A stretch of 64,000 nt of DNA from Secundilactobacillus odoratitofui DSM 19909 = JCM 15043 (GTDB lineage Bacteria; Bacillota; Bacilli; Lactobacillales; Lactobacillaceae). Of this stretch, positions 17,593 to 26,237 are shown in pieces. The stretch's first letter is position 1. Every line of letters starts with the position of its first letter. Location of the stretch: the NCBI RefSeq assembly GCF_001434895.1, contig NZ_AZEE01000028.1, positions 434,502-498,501 of the forward strand, given 5' to 3'. The notes beneath the pieces were generated by a model that was not told the DNA's origin, searched no databases, and saw nothing but the letters and a program-made list of their open reading frames with translations. The position numbers and the translations under genes were made by a program.

Positions 17593-18828
17593 TTAGTCTT
17601 GATCTGAACCTTGGGCACCCTTTAATTGGTCACCAATCAGATCACCTAACGTAAAGCCGGCATCATCATCGTCAGTTGACATTTGAACTGGAGCAGATGA
17701 CTTCTTAGGTGCACGAGGCTTTGGTTGATCATCACTACCAGCAGGCTTTTCCTTCAACGCTTTGATTGAAAGTGCCAAACGGTGTGCATCTGGGTGAACT
17801 TCAAGCACTTTAACTTGAACCTTTTCACCAGTTGAAAGCACGTCGTTAGGTGTCGCGATATGTTCATGGGCGATTTGTGAAATGTGAACTAACCCTTCAA
17901 CACCAGGGAAGACTTCAACAAAGGCACCAAAGCTAGTCAAACGCTTAACAGTTCCTTCAAGTACGGCACCTTCTGGAGCCTTTTCTTCAATATCATCCCA
18001 TGGTTCTGGCAAAGTTTGCTTAATTGAAAGTGAAATCCGATCACGTTCTGGATCAACGGAAAGGACCTTAACCTTCACATCTTGGCCAACCTTCAAAACG
18101 TCAGCTGGTTTTTCAACACGTTCGTAAGCAATTTCAGAAACGTGAACCAACCCATCAACACCACCAAGGTCAACGAAGGCACCGAAGTTAGTCAAACGAG
18201 CAACTTTACCTTCAATGGTATCGCCAGCTTGGATCGTGCTCATGATTTCTTCGCGCTTAGCAGCTTTTTCTTGTTCAACTAAAGCACGGTGTGACAAGAT
18301 TAAGCGGTTTTCGCTTGGTTCAATTTCAATAATCTTAAAGGTTAAAGTTTGACCCTTGAATTGGTTCAAATCTTCAACGAAGTGATCACTGATCATCGAA
18401 GCTGGAACGAAGCCACGAACACCAGCATCAACAACTAACCCACCCTTAACCACTTGGGTAACAGGGGCTTCGATGTTTTCACCGGCTTCGAACTTCTTTT
18501 GAATCTCGTCCCAAACTTTACGGGCTTCCAGACGACGAACAGATAACAAGTAGCTGCCGCCCTCTTTATCATTACCAATCTTTGAAATAACAACTAAATC
18601 AAGGGTGTCTCCAACCTTGACAATGTCATTAATATCAGAAACTGGCTTTGTTGAAAGTTCCTTTTGTGGTACCACACCTTCGATACCAGTACCTTCGATA
18701 CCAACGATTGCTTGCTTGTCGTCATCAATGGCCAAAATTTCACCTTTGACTACGTCACCAACATTAACCGTCTCAATGCTGTTTAAAGCATTTAATAAAT
18801 CGTTGTTCTCACTATTGTTTTCACTCAT
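17593..18828 (-). CDS. rpsA: S1 RNA-binding repeat protein (RpsA/YpfD-like)
   Basis: A 411-residue protein with four S1 OB-fold repeats starting near residues 10, 95, 185 and 270. Typical segments are VDGLVHVSEIAYERVEKP and VEGLVHISQIAHEHI. It is shorter than the six-repeat proteobacterial S1, as usual in Firmicutes, and has a charged Pro/Lys/Asp tail. It binds mRNA; its exact ribosomal role in low-GC Gram-positives is less defined than in E. coli. I start at the ATG at 18826-18828 with AAGGAGG nine to ten bases upstream. A TTG eight codons earlier overlaps that ribosome binding site and is rejected. Neighbour cmk lies upstream, as in B. subtilis. Confidence 0.92.
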   Translation of the reverse strand: MSENNSENNDLLNALNSIETVNVGDVVKGEILAIDDDKQAIVGIEGTGIEGVVPQKELSTKPVSDINDIVKVGDTLDLVVISKIGNDKEGGSYLLSVRRLEARKVWDEIQKKFEAGENIEAPVTQVVKGGLVVDAGVRGFVPASMISDHFVEDLNQFKGQTLTFKIIEIEPSENRLILSHRALVEQEKAAKREEIMSTIQAGDTIEGKVARLTNFGAFVDLGGVDGLVHVSEIAYERVEKPADVLKVGQDVKVKVLSVDPERDRISLSIKQTLPEPWDDIEEKAPEGAVLEGTVKRLTSFGAFVEVFPGVEGLVHISQIAHEHIATPNDVLSTGEKVQVKVLEVHPDAHRLALSIKALKEKPAGSDDQPKPRAPKKSSAPVQMSTDDDDAGFTLGDLIGDQLKGAQGSDQD

Positions 18829-18908
18829 ACGAACTTTTCCTCCTTGCGACAACTCTAATATATATTTTATCCGAAAATCGCCAATATTACCAGTACCATG
18901 ACGTACTT

Positions 18909-19595
18909 TTATTCGAATTCTTGTCGTTTTTGTTCAATTATTACACTAATCTTATCAACAACTTCGTCAATTGACAACGATGTTGTATCCAAACGGACTG
19001 CATCAGCCGCCTGAGTAAGGGGTGAGATTGCCCGAGTTGAATCCTTATGGTCCCGGGTCTCAATCTCGTCTCGCAAAACGTCAATTGGCGTGTGGATCCC
19101 CTTTTCTGCATTGTCCTTGAATCGGCGTTGCGCGCGTTCTTCAACGCTAGCCACCAAAAAAATTTTAACTTCGGCGTGTGGTAAAACAGAAGTTCCGATA
19201 TCTCGGCCATCCATCACGATGCCGCCAGCGTCTGCAATCACCCGTTGACGCTCAGTTAAATCGGCTCTAACAGTGCCTTGAGCAGCCACCGTTGAGACGT
19301 TATTGGTCACATCTGGTTGCCGAATTGCCATGGTCACTTCTTGACCATCAAGAAAAACTAATTGTTCGGGATCTCCGGGTTTAAAGGTAATATCTGTTTT
19401 GGCTAACATCTTGGCCAATGCTTGGGCATCATCCAAAGCGACGCCAGTTTGCATTGCCTTTAAGGTAACCGTTCGATACATTGCCCCGGTATCACAATAA
19501 ATATACGCAAATCGACGGGCAATTTTTTTGGCAACAGTACTTTTTCCTGCAGAAGCAGGACCGTCAATTGCAACTTGTAGTTCTTTTTTTGACAT
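18909..19595 (-). CDS. cmk: Cytidylate kinase
   Basis: CMP kinase phosphorylates CMP and dCMP and recycles pyrimidine nucleotides. The 228-residue protein has the P-loop AIDGPASAGKSTVAKK at about residue 9, YCDTGAMYRTVT for substrate recognition, VMDGRDIGTSVLPHAEVKIF, and a lid with RAQRRFKDN. The length matches the long bacterial CMP kinase family. The cmk-rpsA order is conserved with other Firmicutes. It begins 18 bp after the LysM gene stop. Confidence 0.97.
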   Translation of the reverse strand: MSKKELQVAIDGPASAGKSTVAKKIARRFAYIYCDTGAMYRTVTLKAMQTGVALDDAQALAKMLAKTDITFKPGDPEQLVFLDGQEVTMAIRQPDVTNNVSTVAAQGTVRADLTERQRVIADAGGIVMDGRDIGTSVLPHAEVKIFLVASVEERAQRRFKDNAEKGIHTPIDVLRDEIETRDHKDSTRAISPLTQAADAVRLDTTSLSIDEVVDKISVIIEQKRQEFE

Positions 19596-19613
19596 ACTTT
19601 TCCACCTGTAACC

Positions 19614-20270
19614 TTATTTAACGCGTAGTTTTTGACCTGGACTGAGCGTTGCGTTGCCAGTTAATCCGTTTAACTCTTTCAGTTTTTCAACCGAAATACC
19701 ATTATTGACTGCAACTCGGTATAAACCTTGTCCCTGGCCAACCGTGGCATACTTAGAACCAGTCGAGCTCTTGGTACTGCTAGAAGTCGTTGAACTTGAG
19801 CTTGCTTCACTACTAGTTTGAGCTTGACTGCTCGAATAAGTCGAGCTGGTAGTTTTTGCCGCAGTCGAACTAGCGGCCTCCTTAGAACTCGCTTTAGCTG
19901 CTGATTGACTAGCAGCTTGTGCTTTGCTTGAGGATGCCGCTGCCTTTTTTGACGACGAAGCCGCTTGTTGTGAAGCTGATTTTTCAGCCTTCTTTCGGTG
20001 AGTCGAACTCGATTGGCTAGTTTGTTCACTTGAAACTGCCATTGAGTTATCTGGTTTGTTCATCGCACTTTGACGTGCTAAGCCATAAATCAGTGATCCG
20101 ACGGCGATTAAAATAATAATTGCAACTAAGATAATCGTGATTAATCGATTATTATGACTTTGGCGGTGTCGTTTTGTACGCGACAAATTTCCTTGAGAAT
20201 CACGATCGTCCGCAAACGACTGATCCCAAGGTTTCGTTCCGGATGAGTGGTCATCTTTTTTTGGATCCAT
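19614..20270 (-). CDS. Membrane-anchored LysM-domain protein with Ser/Ala-rich linker
   Basis: A 218-residue single-pass protein. A hydrophilic cytoplasmic N-terminus (1-43) precedes a membrane helix at about 44-64 (LITIILVAIIILIAVGSLIYGL). A low-complexity stretch rich in Ser, Ala, Lys and Thr (about 75-165) spans the wall region. A C-terminal LysM domain at about 170-218 (ATVGQGQGLYRVAVNNG to LSPGQKLRV) binds peptidoglycan. It is likely a wall-associated structural or regulatory protein in the recQ-cmk neighbourhood. There is no catalytic domain. Confidence 0.85.
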   Translation of the reverse strand: MDPKKDDHSSGTKPWDQSFADDRDSQGNLSRTKRHRQSHNNRLITIILVAIIILIAVGSLIYGLARQSAMNKPDNSMAVSSEQTSQSSSTHRKKAEKSASQQAASSSKKAAASSSKAQAASQSAAKASSKEAASSTAAKTTSSTYSSSQAQTSSEASSSSTTSSSTKSSTGSKYATVGQGQGLYRVAVNNGISVEKLKELNGLTGNATLSPGQKLRVK

Positions 20271-20344
20271 CGCTTAACCTCCTAAAAAACTTTCATTACG
20301 AATTGTACCATAGCTAGCAACAGTGTGGGCACTTTTTTAATAAG

Positions 20345-21778
20345 CTAATGCGCAAACAGCTGCGTCACGATTGATTGCCAATCTGTGGACGCCAGTTGAA
20401 CACGCTCATTGTCTGACGCCTCTAGACCCAATGCCGAAATATCAAGCTGTTCGTCATTATCACAACAATGCGTTGGCTTTTCTGAATCAGTTTGGTCAAA
20501 ATACGACCGGATAAATTCTCGACGACAACTGCTAATTCGGACGTACGCCAACATCTTCTGGAGTGCCCGGAACCGCTGCTCACGCCGCTTTTCAAAGCCG
20601 GCTAACACCCGCTCAAGACTAACGTGATGATTGCGGTAAAACCAAATCAAATTTGCCTTATTATCTGGCGCGGCTAATGGCGCCTTTTGGTGATAATAGT
20701 AGTCAATTTCGTTAGGCTCTGGCACCGTTGTTTCACTCAAAAACTGAGCAATTTGTTCATCGCCAGGTTGATAGAGTAAAATCGCAATACTTGGTTGTCC
20801 ATCTCGACCAGCCCGACCAATTTCTTGCCAATAGCTTTCTAAATCACCGGGGAGATGATAGTGGATCACAAACCGGACGTTATTTTTGTCAATCCCCATC
20901 CCAAAGGCGCTCGTAGCACAGATAACGTCCAGTTGTCCCAACATAAACTGTTGTTGGACCTTGAAGCGGGTTTCTAAATCAAGATCGGCATGATAGGCAG
21001 CCACATGACACGTCGTTTTTTGGTTCAAATACCCCGCCATCTCATCAGCCTTTTGTTTACTTGAAAAATAAATGACGCCCGGTTTTTTGAGTTGCTGGAC
21101 TAATGTTTCCAGTCGTTCATCTTTATCGGCCAACACCTCAAATTTTTCGACGTCCAAAAAAATATTTTGGCGGTCAACTGGTAAAATAATTTCTTCAGCA
21201 TCTGGCAGCTGTAACTTAGCTTTAATATCAGCCTTGACGTGATCGGTCGCAGTGGCCGTGGCCATTAACGTCAGTGGGTCACCCAGTAAGTGTCGAATTT
21301 GACCTAAAAGTAAGTATTCTGGCCGAAAATCTGGTCCCCAAGTTGAAATACAGTGGGCTTCATCGACTACCAACAAGCCCAGTTGAACTCGTGAAATAGC
21401 AGTTAAAACGGCCGACTGACTTAACATCTCTGGCGAAACAAATAAAAACCGATATTGATTTAAGTGAGCTAATACGGCTTGCTTTTCGTTATAAGTCATC
21501 ATTGATGTTAGTGCCGCTGCTCGCTTTTCACCACGAACGCTGAGGGTAGCGACTTGATCTTGCATCAACGAAATCAAGGGTGACACGACGACCACTAATT
21601 GATCAGCTAGAAAACCGTACAGTTCATAAATCAAAGTTTTACCGGCACCGGTCGGCAAAACGGCAAGGGTATCTTTGCCCGCACCAAGTGCTTTTAACGC
21701 CTCCAGTTGTCCCGGCCGAAATGTCTCAAAACCAAACGTCTGCTTTAAGGCCTGATAGAATTGTGAATCACTGATCAT
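20345..21778 (-). CDS. recQ: ATP-dependent DNA helicase RecQ (short form)
   Basis: A 477-residue superfamily 2 helicase. It contains FRPGQLEAL (Q motif region), LPTGAGKTLIYEL (Walker A) near residue 40, VVDEAHCISTWGPDFRPEY (DEAH and aromatic-rich loop) near 138, and HYHLPGDLESYWQEIGRAGRDG (motif VI). A zinc-binding region has cysteines at SSCRR and THCC. It lacks the C-terminal HRDC domain, as in many RecQ/RecS proteins of Firmicutes. It overlaps the YpbB-like gene by 11 bp, so the two are translationally coupled and probably act together in recombination repair. Confidence 0.93.
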   Translation of the reverse strand: MISDSQFYQALKQTFGFETFRPGQLEALKALGAGKDTLAVLPTGAGKTLIYELYGFLADQLVVVVSPLISLMQDQVATLSVRGEKRAAALTSMMTYNEKQAVLAHLNQYRFLFVSPEMLSQSAVLTAISRVQLGLLVVDEAHCISTWGPDFRPEYLLLGQIRHLLGDPLTLMATATATDHVKADIKAKLQLPDAEEIILPVDRQNIFLDVEKFEVLADKDERLETLVQQLKKPGVIYFSSKQKADEMAGYLNQKTTCHVAAYHADLDLETRFKVQQQFMLGQLDVICATSAFGMGIDKNNVRFVIHYHLPGDLESYWQEIGRAGRDGQPSIAILLYQPGDEQIAQFLSETTVPEPNEIDYYYHQKAPLAAPDNKANLIWFYRNHHVSLERVLAGFEKRREQRFRALQKMLAYVRISSCRREFIRSYFDQTDSEKPTHCCDNDEQLDISALGLEASDNERVQLASTDWQSIVTQLFAH

Positions 21779-22805
21779 CCTGCTTACTCCTTAATATCTC
21801 GTATAACCGAAACTGCCAAAATTCTAATGATAACGGCGCAACTTGGTCAAACTGCCACTCATCAATTGATTGCTGATCGAAAATATCAGCGAGTTTAGTT
21901 TGAAGTGCTGGTGACAAAGTCCGTTCATAATCAAACGCGTTAAGTGGTTCTAAAATTGCGGCTTCCAGTAGGTGCTCTCTGACGGTACTATCCTTTAAAT
22001 GTCGTCGCTGACTAATCGTTGAAAGCGACTGTCCCTGGTTATAAGCCTGTACCGTTTGTAAGGCACTTTGACTAACCGGTGAATTCACCAAACCCGCCAA
22101 AAGCGTGGTAAACACAGGTGCTTGCTCTTGTTGGATAAATTGAACAAGCTGACAGACTAAATCGGTTTGAATTAAAGTCGCTTCAGCTAAAGACATCTCA
22201 GCAGTTTGTGCTAACTGGGTGATTGTTTTTCCTGGTTGCACATGGCCCACTAAAAGGTTAGCCAAAAAGTTGGCTTGGGTTGTGGGCAAACTCGTCAAAA
22301 ACGCCTCTAAGAACGTGCGAAACTGTTCGGCTAACGATGCCTCACGATACTGATGAAACCAGCGTTTGATGGTTTGTTTAACCGCCCAGGGAACCTGAAG
22401 CGGATAATACTGCCGATTCTCAAAACTAGCTTCGGAAACCACTTGAATCGCTAATAAAAAACGCTGCCAAAACGTACTGATATCAACGGTTAATCGAACT
22501 GATAAGGCCTGTGGTTGGTATAATGACGTGGCGTTTAAGGTTGTTAAACCCTCTGGCGTCAATTTCACTTTTGTATCCGCCATTACAGCCAGCTTGTCGT
22601 TAACTAACGATTGGGCGGCTTGGTCAACTTCAGTTCGAGATAACCGCTTGTCATAACCCAACCAGTCAAGTTGGGCATACCGCATCCCCCAATAAAGTGT
22701 TGAAACGGACCGCTTGCCCACTAACACATTTTCAATCACCCTAAGTCGTCTCGGGGTATTTGCTGATAAAAACCTTAATAATTGTGTCGCATCAAGCACG
22801 GTCAT
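21768..22805 (-). CDS. YpbB-like helix-turn-helix protein, RecQ partner
   Basis: A 345-residue protein with no enzymatic motif, mainly helical. The region around 265-300 (QGQSLSTISQRRHLKDSTVREHLLEA) is a helicase-associated HTH of the type seen in YpbB and the C-terminus of some RecQ proteins. The recQ gene follows with an 11-bp overlap, the same pair as ypbB-recS in Bacillus subtilis. It probably supplies DNA binding to the short RecQ. The function is inferred from gene order, and the sequence itself is poorly conserved. Confidence 0.78.
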   Translation of the reverse strand: MTVLDATQLLRFLSANTPRRLRVIENVLVGKRSVSTLYWGMRYAQLDWLGYDKRLSRTEVDQAAQSLVNDKLAVMADTKVKLTPEGLTTLNATSLYQPQALSVRLTVDISTFWQRFLLAIQVVSEASFENRQYYPLQVPWAVKQTIKRWFHQYREASLAEQFRTFLEAFLTSLPTTQANFLANLLVGHVQPGKTITQLAQTAEMSLAEATLIQTDLVCQLVQFIQQEQAPVFTTLLAGLVNSPVSQSALQTVQAYNQGQSLSTISQRRHLKDSTVREHLLEAAILEPLNAFDYERTLSPALQTKLADIFDQQSIDEWQFDQVAPLSLEFWQFRLYEILRSKQDDQ

Positions 22806-22842
22806 CCCACCTTAAAAAGTCTGCCACCATTTTCCCACACCG

Positions 22843-22876
22843 AAAAACGGCTGTCTAGTCCAAACTAGACGGCCGT
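22843..22876 (-). terminator. Terminator after ribU
   Basis: The stem CGGCCGTCTAGT/ACTAGACAGCCG has a 4-base loop and is followed by TTTTT on the minus strand, about 20 bp beyond the ribU stop. Confidence 0.88.
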
Positions 22877-22894
22877 CGCAAAATTGACTGAAAT

Positions 22895-23482
22895 TTAAAG
22901 TAAATCAGATTGTTGCTTTAAGAAATGCTGCATGCGCATCGTCACAAGTACAAATACCGCGCCGACTAGAACACCCTTGATCAAATTGAAAGGAACAACC
23001 CCAAACAAGATCATCTGAGCCAGTGGCATCGTAATCTTCATGCCAAGTACGGCCATATAGAGCGGAATTAATACTAGCCAATTTAAGAGCGCCATGACCA
23101 CTGATAAGCTCAAGGTGCCAGCAATCACACCCAATGTCAATCGAGTCACTAACTTGCGTTGCGTGAACCGCTTTAAAACCAGGTAGATTGGCAACATAAA
23201 ACTAACTGAAGCAATGAAGTTGGCCACGATGCCAATCAAATTCGCTACATCCACACCGGTCAGCAACCAATACAGTAGGCCTTTGATTGCTGCAATCAAC
23301 ATCCCACCAACGGGGCCGAACATGATCATCCCCAGTAAAATCGGAATATCCGAAAAATCGACCTTCATATACGAAATGAATGGCAGTATCGGAAATGATA
23401 CGAAATAGAGTAAAAATGAAATACCAGCGAACAACGACATGATTACGACCTGGCGAATACTAAACGGTTGACTGTGTTCCAT
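22895..23482 (-). CDS. ribU: Riboflavin ECF transporter S component RibU
   Basis: RibU is the substrate-binding membrane subunit that captures riboflavin and works with the shared EcfA-EcfT energising module encoded elsewhere. The 195-residue protein has six hydrophobic helices, with the S-component pattern FSIRQVVIMSLFAGISF at the start and DIPILLGMIMFGPVGGMLIAAIKGLLYWL in the middle. I start at the ATG at 23480-23482, with GGGAGG eight bases upstream. A longer in-frame reading would run back into the riboswitch terminator. The FMN riboswitch immediately upstream shows that flavin levels control it. Confidence 0.93.
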   Translation of the reverse strand: MEHSQPFSIRQVVIMSLFAGISFLLYFVSFPILPFISYMKVDFSDIPILLGMIMFGPVGGMLIAAIKGLLYWLLTGVDVANLIGIVANFIASVSFMLPIYLVLKRFTQRKLVTRLTLGVIAGTLSLSVVMALLNWLVLIPLYMAVLGMKITMPLAQMILFGVVPFNLIKGVLVGAVFVLVTMRMQHFLKQQSDLL

Positions 23483-23525
23483 CAGAATTTCCTCCCGAAC
23501 CTGGTCATCTTCAATGAAAGCGCAA

Positions 23526-23570
23526 ACAAAAAGCCGAATTGACTTCTCCAAGGGGAAAATCAATTCGGCA
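23526..23570 (-). terminator. Riboswitch-controlled terminator before ribU
   Basis: The 10-bp stem GCCGAATTGA/TCAATTCGGC (23533-23542 and 23560-23569) has a 17-base loop and is followed on the minus strand by TTTTTG. It sits between the FMN aptamer and ribU, the position expected for the OFF-state expression platform. Confidence 0.85.
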
Positions 23571-23592
23571 CACATTAATTGCGTTACCTAAT

Positions 23593-23708
23593 AATCTTCT
23601 TTATACCAGACTTTACTGTCGGTTTCGGAATTGCACCGAATCAGCTACCCCGAAGAGTAGGTCGCGGACTATTACCGCCGGTCGGGAATTGCACCCTGCC
23701 CTGAAGAT
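23593..23708 (-). ncRNA. FMN riboswitch (RFN element)
   Basis: Read on the minus strand, the conserved RFN blocks appear in order: ATCTTCAGGGCAGGGTG, AATTCCCGACCGGCGGTA, AGTCCGCGA, GGTGCAATTCCGAAACCGACAGTA, and the closing P1 strand AGAAGAT. FMN binding should favour the terminator downstream and shut off ribU. The match to the consensus is close. Confidence 0.97.
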
Positions 23709-23735
23709 GAACCATGTTATTTATTTTACAAAGTC

Positions 23736-23764
23736 ATTGTACGAGAAATTACGTTAAAAAGCAA
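23736..23764 (-). promoter_or_regulatory. Promoter of the FMN riboswitch-ribU transcript
   Basis: TTGCTT and TACAAT are separated by 17 bp on the minus strand, about 25 bp before the aptamer starts. Confidence 0.65.
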
Positions 23765-23807
23765 GCAAATTGTATAATTCCCGAAAACTTTGACTATCTG
23801 AATCAAA

Positions 23808-24533
23808 CTAATCAAGTGACACTAGTTTTTTGAGTTGCTTGACTTCTTCCGGATTTAAATCACGAAATTCACCTGGTTGAACGCCCTTCAAAGTCAAAAA
23901 GGCGTAATTCTCCCGTTTTAGCTTCATCACTGGGTGGCCAATGGCCTGCAACATCTTTTTAACTTGGTGATTCTTTCCTTCATGAATGGTCAGTGATACA
24001 ATGGCCGTCTTTTTCGCCTGATCACTGGAAACAAGCTTCGATTTAGCAGGTGCCGTGAGTTTGCCTTCGACCTTAACGCCCTTGCGTAACTGTTTTAACT
24101 CATCGTTGGTCGGAATCCCCTGTACTTTAGCAATATAGGTTTTTTCAACCTCATACTTAGGATGGGTCAACTGATTTGCTAGGGCACCGTCGTTAGTCAA
24201 CAACAACAAGCCCGTTGTATCGTAATCCAAGCGACCAACTGGATAGACCCGTTCTCGGATTTCATTATCAAGTAAGTCAATGACCGTTTTACGGTGTTTA
24301 TCGTCGTGCACAGTGGAGACGACTTGGCGTGGCTTATTCATCAAAATATAAACTGGCATTTCGGTTTGAATGGGCATCTCATCAACCATCACTGAATCAT
24401 GTTTACCAACCTTTACGCCAAGCTCTGTCACCGTTTGACCGTTGACCTTCACGTGTCCGGTCGTAATCAGTTTTTCGGCACCCCGCCGTGATGCAACACC
24501 TGCGTGAGCCATTACCTTTTGTAATCGTTCCAT
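23808..24533 (-). CDS. rluB: 23S rRNA pseudouridine synthase RluB family
   Basis: This enzyme converts a specific uridine of 23S rRNA to pseudouridine. The 241-residue protein has an N-terminal S4 RNA-binding domain (MERLQKVMAHAGVASRRGAEKLI). The RsuA/RluB catalytic core has YPVGRLDYDTTGLLLLTNDG near residue 97, where the Asp in GRLD is catalytic. KTYIAKVQG and EGKNHQVKKML follow. It overlaps the scpB stop by one base, matching the ScpA-ScpB-RluB order of Firmicutes. Confidence 0.93.
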   Translation of the reverse strand: MERLQKVMAHAGVASRRGAEKLITTGHVKVNGQTVTELGVKVGKHDSVMVDEMPIQTEMPVYILMNKPRQVVSTVHDDKHRKTVIDLLDNEIRERVYPVGRLDYDTTGLLLLTNDGALANQLTHPKYEVEKTYIAKVQGIPTNDELKQLRKGVKVEGKLTAPAKSKLVSSDQAKKTAIVSLTIHEGKNHQVKKMLQAIGHPVMKLKRENYAFLTLKGVQPGEFRDLNPEEVKQLKKLVSLD

Positions 24534-25120
24534 TAATTGTCCTCCACATTAAATTGTTCGTTGAAGCGTTTTAAAAATAAATCCCCATTAGCCTGATCAT
24601 CGGCAGTTGTTTTCGCCTCTGGCAATGGTGGTAATTGGTCAATATTATCCAGACCAAAGTAATCAGTAAAGTAGTCCGTTGTCTGATACAGTTTTGGCCG
24701 GCCCGGTCCCTTACGTCGACCTGCCTCGGTAATCAATTGGCGCAGCAATAGTTTGTTCAAGGTTGCTGAACTTTGGACGCCACGAATCTCATCAATTTCG
24801 ATTCTCGTAATAGGTTGATTATACGCAATAATCGCCAAAACCTCTAGCGAAGCTTGAGATAACCCGGTTGAGCTGGGTGCCTCAAAATATTGACTGACTA
24901 ATTGTGCCAACGTTTCTTTGGTTGCTAACCTCACCGTCTCACTACTTTTTAAAATCACTAAAGCACAATCAGGGTCAGATTGGTACTTTTCATTTAATTT
25001 AGCCAAAGTCTGATTCACGGCTGGTACAAGTGACCCCGTTAAGCTGGCCAATTCTTTAATTGTTAAACCCGTTTCGCCACTCACAAACAGTAGGGCTTCG
25101 AGTTGTTGCATTTTACTCAT
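24533..25120 (-). CDS. scpB: Segregation and condensation protein ScpB
   Basis: ScpB joins ScpA and SMC in the condensin complex that organises and segregates the chromosome. The 195-residue protein contains two winged-helix domains with MQQLEALLFVSGETGLTIKEL near the start and LEVLAIIAYNQPITRIEIDEIRGV near residue 90, then GRPKLYQTTDYFTDYFGL. I start at the ATG at 25118-25120 because GGGGGA lies five bases before it. An ATG one codon earlier is also possible. It overlaps scpA by 8 bp and rluB by one base. Confidence 0.93.
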   Translation of the reverse strand: MSKMQQLEALLFVSGETGLTIKELASLTGSLVPAVNQTLAKLNEKYQSDPDCALVILKSSETVRLATKETLAQLVSQYFEAPSSTGLSQASLEVLAIIAYNQPITRIEIDEIRGVQSSATLNKLLLRQLITEAGRRKGPGRPKLYQTTDYFTDYFGLDNIDQLPPLPEAKTTADDQANGDLFLKRFNEQFNVEDN

Positions 25121-25868
25121 CATTTTCCCCCAACTTCGCTGGTTTAACCGTGATGGGCACCACCCGGTTAGGCTGATCAAGCGCAACTTCATGCTGCTTG
25201 GTCATTTCTAGCAGCGCTAAAAACGTCGTCACCAGCTCTTCTTTATTGGGCCGTTGATCAAACAATTGACCAAACGGTACGGCCACCCTCACCTGACTGA
25301 GTCTGAACCGAATTTTTTTCATCTGCATTTTAACCGTGAACTGTTCACTTTCAATTAACCGCATCGGTAATTCCGGTTGATGACGCCTTCTGGTTAACGC
25401 TAAAATAACCCGCTGCAAATCTTGCGTGGTCAACCCTGGTGCCAGTTTGCCTAGTTTAACACCTGCCGGAATCGTCATTTCAGGTCTAGTAAAAAATTTT
25501 TGTCTGGCAATGGCTTGTTGCTTAAACCAGCTCGCCACCTGCTTATATCGTTGATACTGAATAAGTTGGTTAACCAATTGATCTTGCATTTCTTCTAAGG
25601 TTGGTTCTTCATCGTCTTCGACCGGTTCATCGGTGACCGGTAAGAGCAATTTTGCCTTCATTTTCATGAGGGTTGCCGCCATCACGAAGTACTCGCCGGC
25701 AACGTCCAATTGGTGGTCCTGCATTGAACGTAACGCTGTCATGTACTGGTCAGTAATGGCAACGATTGGAATATCGTAAATATCAATTGACGATGACTTG
25801 ATCAAATGAAGCAGCAAATCAAGTGGCCCTTCAAAGTTTTGAATGTGGATCACCGGCTGATCACTCAT
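25113..25868 (-). CDS. scpA: Segregation and condensation protein ScpA
   Basis: ScpA is the kleisin subunit that bridges SMC heads. The 251-residue protein begins IHIQNFEGPLDLLLHLIKSSSIDIYDIPI, the N-terminal SMC-neck-binding motif. An acidic central linker near residues 80-90 (PVEDDEEPTLEEM) and a C-terminal winged helix complete it. The start is the ATG at 25866-25868, preceded by GGGAGG. It overlaps the end of ribT by 8 bp and scpB by 8 bp, giving a tightly coupled ribT-scpA-scpB-rluB block. Confidence 0.94.
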   Translation of the reverse strand: MSDQPVIHIQNFEGPLDLLLHLIKSSSIDIYDIPIVAITDQYMTALRSMQDHQLDVAGEYFVMAATLMKMKAKLLLPVTDEPVEDDEEPTLEEMQDQLVNQLIQYQRYKQVASWFKQQAIARQKFFTRPEMTIPAGVKLGKLAPGLTTQDLQRVILALTRRRHQPELPMRLIESEQFTVKMQMKKIRFRLSQVRVAVPFGQLFDQRPNKEELVTTFLALLEMTKQHEVALDQPNRVVPITVKPAKLGENDE

Positions 25869-26217
25869 GACTAGCCTCCCACTTTGCAATCACTTTGGTC
25901 GTCTCAAGCGTCCCCATCAATCGTTGATCAGGATACATGTCCGCTAGTTCATCTAGCATCGTTGAGGTTTGGTTGGCATCCCGAACCGCTGGCGTGAGCG
26001 CAATCAAACGAACAATAGCAAAATCCGGTCGTAATTCAACCCCAATAATGCCTGAAAAATCTTGGTTGAGATCCTTCCACAAAAGTAGCTGGCGAGCCTC
26101 ACTATCCTGATACCACTGCAGTTCAGCTTGCAAGCGATCGATTTTTTTAAGTGCCGGCACAAAGGAGAGCAATCCCATTGCCACTTTTTCATAATCTGTT
26201 CGGTACTTGAGTAACAA
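25861..26217 (-). CDS. ribT: RibT-like GNAT-family protein
   Basis: A 118-residue protein related to RibT of Bacillus subtilis. It shares the opening MLLKYRTDYEKVAMGLLSF and the LLWKDLNQDFSGIIGVE segment. RibT is an acetyltransferase-fold protein once linked to riboflavin because it sits at the end of the rib operon. Its substrate is unknown. Here there is no ribDEBAH upstream; xerD takes that place. This fits a remnant kept for its link to scpA. The acetyl-CoA pyrophosphate loop is poorly conserved. Confidence is good for the family and low for any activity. Confidence 0.75.
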   Translation of the reverse strand: MLLKYRTDYEKVAMGLLSFVPALKKIDRLQAELQWYQDSEARQLLLWKDLNQDFSGIIGVELRPDFAIVRLIALTPAVRDANQTSTMLDELADMYPDQRLMGTLETTKVIAKWEASHE

Positions 26218-26237
26218 CTTGTCGCCTCCTTGAAAAC

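Noticed and set aside
18829-18852. TTG start eight codons before the chosen rpsA start
   Set aside because: It would bury the strong AAGGAGG ribosome binding site inside the coding sequence.
19679-20029. Second minus-strand frame of 116 codons in the LysM gene
   Set aside because: It arises from the repetitive Ser/Ala codons of the true frame; its own product is a low-complexity basic sequence.
23483-23575. N-terminal extension of ribU by 31 codons
   Set aside because: It overlaps the riboswitch terminator, and the ATG at 23482 has GGGAGG at good distance.
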